This document shows, one piece after another, positions 36,263-43,850 of a stretch of DNA of 64,000 nucleotides (its first letter is position 1; each line of letters begins with the position of its first letter). Under the pieces are notes generated by a model that did no database searches, had not been told where the DNA came from, and saw only the letters and a program-made list of their open reading frames with translations. The DNA is taken from positions 682,001 to 746,000 of the forward strand of contig NZ_SGXG01000001.1 in the NCBI RefSeq assembly GCF_004216715.1, given 5' to 3'. The translations under genes were made by a program, and so were the position numbers. Source of the stretch: Cecembia calidifontis. Its GTDB lineage: Bacteria; Bacteroidota; Bacteroidia; Cytophagales; Cyclobacteriaceae.

Positions 36263-36999
36263 GGAAATTCGGACTGATAGGATATCCACTTGGCCATTCT
36301 TTTTCGAAAAAGTATTTTACCGAAAAATTCGAAAAAGAGGGAATCCGCGACTGCAGTTTTGACCTCTACGAAATAGAGGATATCTCCCTTTTTCCAGATC
36401 TTCTTCAGCACAATCCCGAGCTCGAGGGCTTAAGTGTGACCATACCTTATAAGCAAAAAATTATCCCATATCTTCACGAATTAGATACAGCCTGTGAAAA
36501 AATAGGTGCCGTAAATTGTATACAGATCAGAAAGGGCAGGTTAAAAGGCTTTAATACGGATTACATAGGTTTTAAAATCTCTTTAGAAAACTGGCTTAAA
36601 GGTGAAAAACCCAAAGCATTGGTGCTAGGAACAGGCGGTGCATCCAAGGCAGTTGTTCAGGCGCTCCAGGATCTGGGAATTTCTTATACCATGGTTTCAA
36701 GAAGTCCCTCTTCAGATATTTCCTGCATCAGCTATGAAGACCTGAATGCAGATGCCTCTTTTCTGGAAAACCACCATTTGATTATCAATACCACTCCTTT
36801 GGGTACCTTCCCAAAAACGGAAGAAATGCCGGAAATCAATCCGGAATTTATTACACGAAAACACAAAGTATATGACCTGGTGTACAACCCGGAAAAAACT
36901 TTCCTGATGCGTTCATTGGAAGCCAGGGGGGCAATAGTGAAAAATGGCTTAGAAATGTTGATCCTACAGGCAGAGGCTGCCTGGAAAATTTGGAATTAA
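36259..36999 (+). CDS. aroE: Shikimate dehydrogenase
   Basis: I use the ATG at 36259 (246 residues, MRKFGLIGYPLGHSFSKK). The open frame reaches 200 bases further upstream but that part lies inside the DUF368 gene and codes nothing recognisable. The shikimate-binding SFS, the catalytic lysine region TIPYKQKI, NTDYIGF, the NADP loop LGTGGASKAV and NTTPLGT are all present. It reduces 3-dehydroshikimate in the aromatic amino-acid pathway. The four-base overlap with DUF368 indicates one operon. Confidence 0.95.
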   Translation: MRKFGLIGYPLGHSFSKKYFTEKFEKEGIRDCSFDLYEIEDISLFPDLLQHNPELEGLSVTIPYKQKIIPYLHELDTACEKIGAVNCIQIRKGRLKGFNTDYIGFKISLENWLKGEKPKALVLGTGGASKAVVQALQDLGISYTMVSRSPSSDISCISYEDLNADASFLENHHLIINTTPLGTFPKTEEMPEINPEFITRKHKVYDLVYNPEKTFLMRSLEARGAIVKNGLEMLILQAEAAWKIWN

Positions 37000-37027
37000 T
37001 TTCTTAACCATTTATTCATTAATTATC

Positions 37028-38278
37028 ATGTACTGGAAGAAAAAATCACACGAACAGATCAAAGAATATGTTTTCAAAGCCCTGGATCAAAACCTGGATT
37101 ACAGGGGCGATCGTCCTATTTTGGGCATACCTGGGACCTACCTGGACACCACAGAATTTTATCCCGATGCGCCTTTTCTAAAGGACGCTCCATATATGTC
37201 AGCCATGGTCCGGAATCCCAACCATATTGGGGTCCACACCCTGAGTGACAAATCGGTCCTTGAGGTTTTTGAAGGCACCCAAAAAATCGAAAAGGAATTG
37301 ATCAAACTCGTGGCTGAGGAAATTTTTAATGGAGACCCCGATGGACAGGATGGCTATGTAGCCACTGGAGGTACTGAGGCCAATATACAGGCCATGTGGA
37401 TTTACCGAAATTATTTCAAAAAAGAATATGGGGCGCGTTTGGGGGAAATAGGACTGGTTTATTCTCAGGATTCTCATTATTCCATGCCCAAAGGTGCCAA
37501 TATTCTGAACCTTACCAGTATCATACTGGAGGTAGATCCTGATACAAGGGAGATCAAAAAAGATTCCTTGGAAAGTAAAATTAAGGCAGCGATGTCAAGT
37601 GGCATCAAATATTTTATCGTAATCGCCAATCTTTCCACTACCATGTTTGGTTCCGTGGATGATATTGACATGTTGGGTGACTTTTTTACAAACATGAATA
37701 CCCCCTTCAAAATCCATGTGGATGCAGCTTATGGAGGATTTATCTATCCCTTTACCAATCCGACCAGCCGCTTTACTTTTCAAAATCCCTACATGAACTC
37801 CATCACTGCTGATGGACATAAAATGCTACAAACACCCTATGGAACAGGCCTGTTTCTGATCAGGAAGGGATTTATTGAGTATGTAAAAACGGATGAAGCC
37901 CAATATATCCCTGGAAAGGATTACACCATCAGTGGCAGCAGGTCTGGGGCCAATGCCATTTCCATGTGGATGATTTTACAGGTTCATGGTTCTGAAGGCT
38001 GGAAGTATAAAATGGAAACACTCTGTGACAAAACAGAAAGAATCTGTAAAAAACTGGAAGGTATGGGAGTAGAATATTTCAGGAATCCTTATCTGAATAT
38101 TATTGCGATCAAGGCCAAGTACATCAGTAAAGAACTTGCCTATAAATATTATCTGGTAGCCAATTCTTATGAATTTGAACCTGAATGGTTCAAAATTGTC
38201 GTGATGCCCCATGTCAAACAGGGTACCATCGATGCATTCCTGATGGAGTTGGAAGGAGAAGTCAATCAACTGAAATAA
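37028..38278 (+). CDS. Group II pyridoxal-phosphate-dependent decarboxylase-like protein
   Basis: The 416-residue protein of fold type I has the PLP aspartate at D232 in HVDAAYGGF and the Schiff-base lysine at K265 in ADGHKM, both typical of the glutamate/tyrosine/aspartate decarboxylase group. ATGGTEANI (112-120) supplies the cofactor phosphate loop. The substrate is unclear: members act on aromatic amino acids, glutamate, aspartate, cysteine sulfinate or cysteate. The gene starts 28 bases after aroE and two genes away from comA, which makes a sulfonated amino acid possible. It is followed by a strong terminator. Confidence 0.85.
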   Translation: MYWKKKSHEQIKEYVFKALDQNLDYRGDRPILGIPGTYLDTTEFYPDAPFLKDAPYMSAMVRNPNHIGVHTLSDKSVLEVFEGTQKIEKELIKLVAEEIFNGDPDGQDGYVATGGTEANIQAMWIYRNYFKKEYGARLGEIGLVYSQDSHYSMPKGANILNLTSIILEVDPDTREIKKDSLESKIKAAMSSGIKYFIVIANLSTTMFGSVDDIDMLGDFFTNMNTPFKIHVDAAYGGFIYPFTNPTSRFTFQNPYMNSITADGHKMLQTPYGTGLFLIRKGFIEYVKTDEAQYIPGKDYTISGSRSGANAISMWMILQVHGSEGWKYKMETLCDKTERICKKLEGMGVEYFRNPYLNIIAIKAKYISKELAYKYYLVANSYEFEPEWFKIVVMPHVKQGTIDAFLMELEGEVNQLK

Positions 38279-38297
38279 ATCATATCAGTCATACATT

Positions 38298-38334
38298 CAA
38301 AGACCACTTTTGAAAAAGTGGTCTTTGTCTTTTT
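38298..38334 (+). terminator. Rho-independent terminator after the PLP decarboxylase
   Basis: A perfect 13-bp stem (38298-38310 with 38315-38327) with a TGAA loop is followed by a T-rich tail. Confidence 0.8.
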
Positions 38335-38505
38335 TAGGAAAGCAGTAGTAGGTAAGCACAGAAATTCAACTTTTATAAAACTGATATTCAACTGGATAAG
38401 ATTGGAGCATTATTAATTTTCCGGAATTTCCCTTAATAAAATGGCAATCTAAATTTTATTTTTCTAACTTATTCCTAACTAATAACCACTAAAATTTTAT
38501 TGTTT

Positions 38506-39852
38506 ATGCCAAGAGCTAAATCCGATAAAGACCGCAAAATCTTTGTGCTGGATACATCTGTTATCCTTTATGAGCACAATTCCATCATGAATTTTGCCGA
38601 ACATGATGTGGTCATCCCGATTACTGTATTGGAAGAGCTCGATCAGTTCAAAAAGGGAAATGATACCAAAAATTTCGAAGCCAGAGAATTTATCCGATTA
38701 TTGGACAATCTAGCCAAGGATAAAATGATCCACAATTGGACACCCCTGAACGGAAAAACCAAAGGCAACTTCCGGGTCCTCATGAACCCCGACAATAACA
38801 TCAATGCAAATATTATTTTCGGGGAAGAGAAAAATGACCATAAAATTCTGAATGCTGCGCTACACCTGAAGCAAACAGAAAAAAACCGAAAAGTAATTCT
38901 TGTCAGTAAGGACATCAACTTGAGGTTGAAAGCAAAATCCCTGGACATCTATGCTGAGGACTATGAAACCGGCAAAATCAAAAACATCACCGAAATTGAG
39001 AATACAGGTAAATATATACTTGATGACCTGGATCCACTGATCATCAACCAATTATATGAAAACCATGCTGTCGAAGCAAAAAAAGTACTTGGCAACAGGA
39101 AAAGAAAAGCGAATGCTTACTACATCTTAAAGAGTGATAAAAATTCAGTCCTTGCCTATTACAATTCAGAGGAAAATACCTTAGAGAGGGTTGATAAAAA
39201 ATTGGCTTACAATATCAAACCTAAAAATGCTGAACAGACTTTTGCACTTCATGCCATCCTCAACCCAAGAGTCAAGCTTGTTTCAATACAAGGGGTAGCA
39301 GGAACAGGTAAAACCCTTTTGGCGTTGGCAGGTGCTTTGGAACAAAGAAGGGATTTCAAACAAATTTATCTTGCCAGGCCAATTGTACCTCTGAGCAATA
39401 AAGACATAGGCTACCTTCCAGGGGATATCAAATCCAAGTTAAATCCCTACATGGAACCTCTTTGGGACAATTTAAAATTCATTCAGAACCAATTTAAAGA
39501 ATCTGATAAAGAATATCAAAAAATCACCGAATTGGTAAACCAAGAAAAACTTGTCATTCAGCCCTTGGCTTATATCAGAGGGAGATCCCTGTCCAACATC
39601 TTTTTTATAGTGGATGAAGCACAAAACCTAACCCCCCATGAAATCAAAACCATAATCAGCAGGGCTGGGGAAAATACCAAAATTGTATTCACTGGTGATA
39701 TCTTCCAAATTGACACCCCCTATCTGGACAGCCAAAGTAATGGTCTGTCTTATCTTATTGATCGGGTCAAGGACCATCCACTCTATTCACATATAAAACT
39801 GGAAAAAGGCGAAAGATCTGAACTGGCCAATTTGGCGAACGATCTTCTGTAA
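38506..39852 (+). CDS. PhoH-family protein with N-terminal PIN domain
   Basis: I use the ATG at 38506 (448 residues); the upstream TTG adds only two. The N-terminal PIN nuclease domain carries acidic residues D16 (FVLDTSVI), E44/E45 and D136 (VSKDINLR). The C-terminal PhoH ATPase has Walker A GVAGTGKT at 263-270 and Walker B FFIVDEAQN near 371. PIN-PhoH (PhoH2) proteins couple an RNase to RNA unwinding; their cellular role is not settled. No antitoxin-like small gene precedes it. Confidence 0.92.
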   Translation: MPRAKSDKDRKIFVLDTSVILYEHNSIMNFAEHDVVIPITVLEELDQFKKGNDTKNFEAREFIRLLDNLAKDKMIHNWTPLNGKTKGNFRVLMNPDNNINANIIFGEEKNDHKILNAALHLKQTEKNRKVILVSKDINLRLKAKSLDIYAEDYETGKIKNITEIENTGKYILDDLDPLIINQLYENHAVEAKKVLGNRKRKANAYYILKSDKNSVLAYYNSEENTLERVDKKLAYNIKPKNAEQTFALHAILNPRVKLVSIQGVAGTGKTLLALAGALEQRRDFKQIYLARPIVPLSNKDIGYLPGDIKSKLNPYMEPLWDNLKFIQNQFKESDKEYQKITELVNQEKLVIQPLAYIRGRSLSNIFFIVDEAQNLTPHEIKTIISRAGENTKIVFTGDIFQIDTPYLDSQSNGLSYLIDRVKDHPLYSHIKLEKGERSELANLANDLL

Positions 39853-39871
39853 ATCAGTGATATTTTTAGGT

Positions 39872-39908
39872 ATCCGATAGATTATTTTAAAAATCTATCG
39901 GATTTTTA
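39872..39908 (+). terminator. Rho-independent terminator after phoH
   Basis: A perfect 11-bp stem (39872-39882 with 39893-39903) with a ten-base loop is followed by five T. The stem core (ATCCGATAGA) nearly repeats that of the terminator at 40387. Confidence 0.8.
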
Positions 39909-40010
39909 TTGATTGTTTTTGAAACCTTCTTTTTCTTACGCCGTACCTGTTATTCGAATGCTGAAAAAACAGCATAATTATTTAATGGATAAACGATAAA
40001 AAAAGGATAA

Positions 40011-40340
40011 ATGAGTATGAAAAAGTTTCTTTCAATCCAAGTAAAAAAATACGCGAACGTAGCGTTCGTGGTAGTTCTTATGCTGATGTCTTCTCAAGTT
40101 TTGGCTTCAAAAGAAGTTTCCGAAAATCTTAGAGTGGAAGATGAAGCACTTCCCGAACTCGTACTTGAACTTCAGGAGCTAAAAACCTCTCCTTCAGTTA
40201 CAATCATTAATAAATATGGAGAAATAATCGCTCAGTTTTATGGAGCAAAAGAGGAAATTGAATCAAAATTCTTAGAAACATTCGAAAAGTCTAAGTTTAT
40301 CTTGAATCACGGAAACCATTATTTTTATCTGATGGACTAA
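40011..40340 (+). CDS. Small exported protein, paralogue 1 (unrecognised C-terminal motif)
   Basis: The 109-residue protein may start at ATG 40011 or ATG 40017. A signal-type segment (YANVAFVVVLMLMSSQVLA, about 14-32) predicts export. The mature part is short and acidic. Its last ~47 residues share a motif with the next gene: TIINKYGEIIAQFYG, then SKF, and a closing FYLM. I know no name for this family. The two genes are 298 bases apart, each followed by its own terminator, so they are separately transcribed. Function unknown. Confidence 0.75.
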   Translation: MSMKKFLSIQVKKYANVAFVVVLMLMSSQVLASKEVSENLRVEDEALPELVLELQELKTSPSVTIINKYGEIIAQFYGAKEEIESKFLETFEKSKFILNHGNHYFYLMD

Positions 40341-40386
40341 ATTTGGGAAAATAATTATCCGAAAGCAATAACTAACTATAGCAAAG

Positions 40387-40420
40387 CCGATAGAATCTTC
40401 CGAATTCTATCGGTTTTTTT
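40387..40420 (+). terminator. Rho-independent terminator after small paralogue 1
   Basis: A perfect 10-bp stem (40387-40396 with 40404-40413) with a seven-base loop is followed by seven T. Confidence 0.85.
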
Positions 40421-40497
40421 CATACTATTCTGAAAAGCTTTGCAACTATTTCTTCAAAGAAATCATCATAAAAAATGTATTAAAAACAAAATATCTG

Positions 40498-40513
40498 TGT
40501 ACGATAACGTACA
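40498..40513. promoter_or_regulatory. Short inverted repeat, possible operator
   Basis: TGTACG and CGTACA are separated by ATAA, 125 bases upstream of the second paralogue's likely start. No known binding consensus is matched. Confidence 0.25.
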
Positions 40514-40638
40514 GGTAAAGAAAGTAAAAATATTCTATTTGATTGATTTTAAGGCATTTATGAATTTGGGATGAAATTTGGCATATACAAGTCATAGCAG
40601 CAATGCTCGGGAATGAAAAGAACAAAAAAACAAAGAAA

Positions 40639-40992
40639 ATGAAACCAACTATTTTAACTCAAAAAAATGTCTGTGCTTTTTTAGGACTAATCATGGCATT
40701 GACAATCTTGTGGAGCGCGAAAGCGGAGGCGAAAGTTGATAGCATCAACGAGGTAATTCCAATGGAATTGTATGAAAGCAAAGAAACTGTACAGGAAGAG
40801 ATTTTACCACAACTAGAAATCGATTTTTCCAAAGTAAAAACCGAACCTACCATCACTTTTATCAACAAATATGGAGAAGTGATTGCTGAGTTTTATGGTG
40901 AAAAATCAGTTTTAGAGTCTAAATTCAAAGATTTTTTTGAAAAGGGCGAGTTTATTACTGCATCAGGAAAACATGAATTCTACCTTTTGTAA
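40639..40992 (+). CDS. Small exported protein, paralogue 2
   Basis: I prefer the ATG at 40639 (117 residues, MKPTILTQK); an ATG at 40603 would add a lysine-rich stretch of 12. The hydrophobic core AFLGLIMALTILWSAKAEA (about 13-31) gives a signal peptide with a good AEA cleavage site. The C-terminal half repeats the motif of the preceding gene (TFINKYGEVIAEFYG, ESKF, FYLL), roughly half of the positions being identical. The family is unrecognised. It converges on a LytTR regulator gene with a shared terminator. Confidence 0.78.
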   Translation: MKPTILTQKNVCAFLGLIMALTILWSAKAEAKVDSINEVIPMELYESKETVQEEILPQLEIDFSKVKTEPTITFINKYGEVIAEFYGEKSVLESKFKDFFEKGEFITASGKHEFYLL

Positions 40993-41027
40993 AGCAGTTT
41001 AGTTGATTGTTTGGTTTTTTGAAAAAG

Positions 41028-41055
41028 AAAAAAGGTGAGTTTTGCTCACCTTTTT
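41028..41055. terminator. Bidirectional terminator
   Basis: AAAAAGGTGAG (ending 41039) pairs with CTCACCTTTTT (41045-41055) around TTTTG. It serves paralogue 2 and the converging LytTR gene. Confidence 0.8.
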
Positions 41056-41069
41056 CTTTTTGTGTCTTT

Positions 41070-41825
41070 TTAACTTTCAGTAATAGTATTGAGTTTGGCA
41101 AGGAAGCTGTTGTAATACTGTCTCCCTACCTGAACTACCGCACCGGACATCAAAGTAATGTCTTTTGTATTGAAACTTTCAATCTGTCCCAGCTGCACTA
41201 TAAAAGACTTCTGCACCCTTAAGAAAAGATGGGAAGGCAACTTGTCTTCCATATCTTTCATAGACTTCCTGATGGTAAAGTTCCTGCCTTTTGTATAAAT
41301 GGTAACCATATTACCATTGGCTTCCACATAGTAGATGTCCTTATAGGGAACCCTTTCGTAAGCATTGTCCGCCTTGATAAATACAGCATCAGTCACCAAA
41401 TAAGGGCTATCATCCTTGGCTTTGGTAGCAAGAGCCTCAATACTTGGTTTGGTCCTTTTGTTATACAGTACGATTTCAACTATTGCATGGATGTCGTTGG
41501 TATTGAAAGGTTTTACTATAAAACCCGCAGGATTGATTCTTTTAGCTCTTTCGATGATGGTTGGATCACTGTAAGAGGTTACATATACCAAGGGCACCTC
41601 TATCATCTGTTTGATGATTTCTCCAAGCTCAATACCATCCTTATCACCCTTAAGTTTGATGTCCATAAACACCAAATCGGGCTTGTATTTTTTGATGATT
41701 TTTATAGCCTGATTGGCAGAATTGGCAATATCAATATTAACATATCCTAAAAGTTCTAAAATCTCCTCAATGTTCTCTGCAATGTTAACATCGTCTTCAA
41801 CGATAAGAATTCTTTCCTCTTTCAT
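41070..41825 (-). CDS. Response regulator with REC and LytTR DNA-binding domains
   Basis: The protein has 251 residues. The N-terminal receiver domain has acidic residues E10-D11-D12 and the phospho-acceptor D55 (LVFMDIKLKGDKDG). The C-terminal LytTR domain (about 145-248) includes PYKDIYYVEANGNMVTIYT and HLFLRVQKSFIVQLGQIES. LytTR domains bind direct-repeat DNA sites, often upstream of surface or exopolysaccharide genes. It has its own promoter-like element, and its kinase partner is not certain because the adjacent LytS pair has its own regulator. Confidence 0.92.
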   Translation of the reverse strand: MKEERILIVEDDVNIAENIEEILELLGYVNIDIANSANQAIKIIKKYKPDLVFMDIKLKGDKDGIELGEIIKQMIEVPLVYVTSYSDPTIIERAKRINPAGFIVKPFNTNDIHAIVEIVLYNKRTKPSIEALATKAKDDSPYLVTDAVFIKADNAYERVPYKDIYYVEANGNMVTIYTKGRNFTIRKSMKDMEDKLPSHLFLRVQKSFIVQLGQIESFNTKDITLMSGAVVQVGRQYYNSFLAKLNTITES

Positions 41826-41847
41826 AGATTATTTTTTGGGAAACAGT

Positions 41848-41880
41848 AAAATATAAAAGCTTTATAAATGACCTAACAAA
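41848..41880 (-). promoter_or_regulatory. Promoter candidate of the first LytTR gene
   Basis: The minus strand shows TTTG (41880-41877), 21 bases, then TATATTTT (41855-41848), one mismatch from TAnnTTTG. It lies 22 bases from the ATG. Confidence 0.45.
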
Positions 41881-41957
41881 GGGCTATTTACAAAATTTAA
41901 CTTTTACAATCAAATAAATGCATTTTATTTTTCTTTGCGTTGAACTATTCTGCTAAT

Positions 41958-42695
41958 TTATAGACTCATCATATCTTTGAACCGTGCTGCCTGTCTTCTG
42001 CTGACCTCAATCCTATCTCCCCCTTTTAAGGTAACCACAAGACCACCATTAAACCAAGGCTCTATTGCCTCTACCCAGCTCAGGTTGATGATGTGTTTTC
42101 TACTTGCTCTAAAGAACGATTTTTCATCCAGACGCTCATCCAGGGCATTCAATGACTTATGGATCATGGGTTTATTGTTATCAAAATAAACCTTAATGTA
42201 ATTTCCATCAGATTCAAAGAGCCTTACATTAGAAAGCTTGACAAACCAGCATCTGTCTCCATCTTTTACAAAAACCTGGTCATCCAATGTCAGTTTCTTG
42301 TTTAGATGGGCGGCTGTTGCCTCACCCTGTCTTTCCGAACTTTCACTGAGTTTTTTCTGTAGTCTTTCAATGGCTTCCCCAAGTCTCTTTTGCTCCACTG
42401 GCTTCAATAAATAATCCAAAGCATTGACTTGGAATGCTTTTAGGGCATATTCATCATAGGCTGTGGTGAAAATCACATGGGGAACATTGTCCAATTCTTC
42501 CAGAAGGTCAAAGCCCGTTTTTTCCGGCATCTGAATATCCAAAAACACAACATCCGGTGAAAGGGATTCGATTTTTTCTTTCGCATCATCTACGTTGTTG
42601 GCTTCACCAACAACTTCTACTTGGTCAAATTGGGAAAGAAGGTTGATCAGCTCTTTTCTGGCCAATCGTTCATCATCGATTACTAATGCTCTCAT
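41958..42695 (-). CDS. LytTR-family response regulator (LytR/AlgR type)
   Basis: The 245-residue receiver-LytTR protein has D7-D8 with phospho-acceptor D53 (VVFLDIQMPEKTG) and a LytTR domain (about 140-243) with LSNVRLFESDGNYIKVYF and FFRASRKHIINLSWVEAIEP. It follows the LytS-like kinase after a 12-base gap, so the pair is one two-component operon. Targets unknown. Confidence 0.93.
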   Translation of the reverse strand: MRALVIDDERLARKELINLLSQFDQVEVVGEANNVDDAKEKIESLSPDVVFLDIQMPEKTGFDLLEELDNVPHVIFTTAYDEYALKAFQVNALDYLLKPVEQKRLGEAIERLQKKLSESSERQGEATAAHLNKKLTLDDQVFVKDGDRCWFVKLSNVRLFESDGNYIKVYFDNNKPMIHKSLNALDERLDEKSFFRASRKHIINLSWVEAIEPWFNGGLVVTLKGGDRIEVSRRQAARFKDMMSL

Positions 42696-42707
42696 TTTGT
42701 TGGAATT

Positions 42708-43760
42708 TTAACCTAATGTAAGGCTTTGTTTTGGAATTTTTATTTCTGTTATTACAAATTCATCCCCTGAATTATAGATTTTGAAGGACGACCTGTTGCC
42801 ATAAATTAATTTTAAGCGTTGAATGGTGTTGCTGATTCCATGGCCTTCACCATCACGCTTTTTAATGAATGCATTGGACTTAAGCTGACCACTGTTTTTA
42901 ACTTGAATTACCAGGTGATCTGTGATCCCCTCATAACATTTGATTTCTATCAGGCCACCTTTAACCCGGTTAGATATCCCGTGTTTGATGGCATTTTCCA
43001 CAATCGTCTGTAGCATCATTGGGGGAACCTTGAAATCATATGCTGCGGGTTCAATATTATATTTTACGGTCAACCTTTCTTCAAATCGGATGGACTCCAA
43101 ATTAAGATAATCCTTGACAGTATTGATCTCGTCCTCAAAATCAATCGTCCTTTTCTTGTCCATCATCAAAGAAAAACGGAGGATATTGGAAAGCTGGGTA
43201 ATGGCCAATTTAGCCTTTTTGGGGTCTTCATCAACCAATGCACGAACAGAATTCAGTGCATTGAAGATAAAATGTGGGTTCAATTGACTCTTGAGGTGAT
43301 TGAGCTGGATCTCATTGATCTTTGCCTGATATTTCAAACTCTGGTTGTAATTGTCCAAAAAATGGAAAAGGAAATACAACATCGACCACAGAGAATAAAA
43401 AAGAAAACTCACAAAAATATTTACCGATATCACTACCGGACGGAAATCCACTTCCGGATCCAATGTATCAAAGATCAGGTTGATCAAGATCTGAGCAATC
43501 ATGTTGAGTACACTCAACAAAGCCAGACCAATAAGGGTATTGAGCACCAAACTGCTGAAAGACAGGTTCAACCAACCATATTTTTTGACAATGTTTCGAA
43601 ATAGATGGGTTGAAATCAGGTAAAATGCCGCCAAAGAGGTAAAAGCGCCTACCTGCACCGAGGAAATCCCTCTGTCAAGAGACACAAAAAAAAGGTTGAT
43701 CAATGCATAGCTTGACCAGCCCAAAATCTGCAAACTCCAATATAAACGAATCCTATTCAT
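42708..43760 (-). CDS. LytS-like sensor histidine kinase
   Basis: I use the ATG at 43760 (350 residues); the longer frame needs TTG. Four hydrophobic segments occupy about residues 8-135. A His_kinase domain follows with the phospho-acceptor H163 in QLNPHFIFNALNS and an ATPase domain with the N box QTIVENAIKHG. There is no periplasmic sensing domain, so the stimulus is probably in the membrane. A near-consensus promoter ends only eight bases before this start. Confidence 0.92.
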   Translation of the reverse strand: MNRIRLYWSLQILGWSSYALINLFFVSLDRGISSVQVGAFTSLAAFYLISTHLFRNIVKKYGWLNLSFSSLVLNTLIGLALLSVLNMIAQILINLIFDTLDPEVDFRPVVISVNIFVSFLFYSLWSMLYFLFHFLDNYNQSLKYQAKINEIQLNHLKSQLNPHFIFNALNSVRALVDEDPKKAKLAITQLSNILRFSLMMDKKRTIDFEDEINTVKDYLNLESIRFEERLTVKYNIEPAAYDFKVPPMMLQTIVENAIKHGISNRVKGGLIEIKCYEGITDHLVIQVKNSGQLKSNAFIKKRDGEGHGISNTIQRLKLIYGNRSSFKIYNSGDEFVITEIKIPKQSLTLG

Positions 43761-43768
43761 GCCTGATC

Positions 43769-43802
43769 CAAATATAATCAAGGCAATAATAATGCCTCCA
43801 AA
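43769..43802 (-). promoter_or_regulatory. Promoter candidate of the lytS-like gene, nearly leaderless
   Basis: The minus strand shows TTTG, about 22 bases, then TATATTTG (43776-43769), an exact -7 match. Only eight bases separate it from ATG 43760, implying a leader of a few bases, or a later start. Confidence 0.4.
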
Positions 43803-43850
43803 TTTTTACAGCAGGGCAATATTTCTGCAATGGTAGGTCATTCTAAGTGC

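Larger units (their letters stand above)
40341..40638 (+). other. Intergenic region between the two small paralogues
   Basis: It holds the terminator at 40387-40420 and a 6-bp perfect inverted repeat (TGTACG-ATAA-CGTACA) at 40498-40513. The rest is A+T-rich with no gene I can support. Confidence 0.6.
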
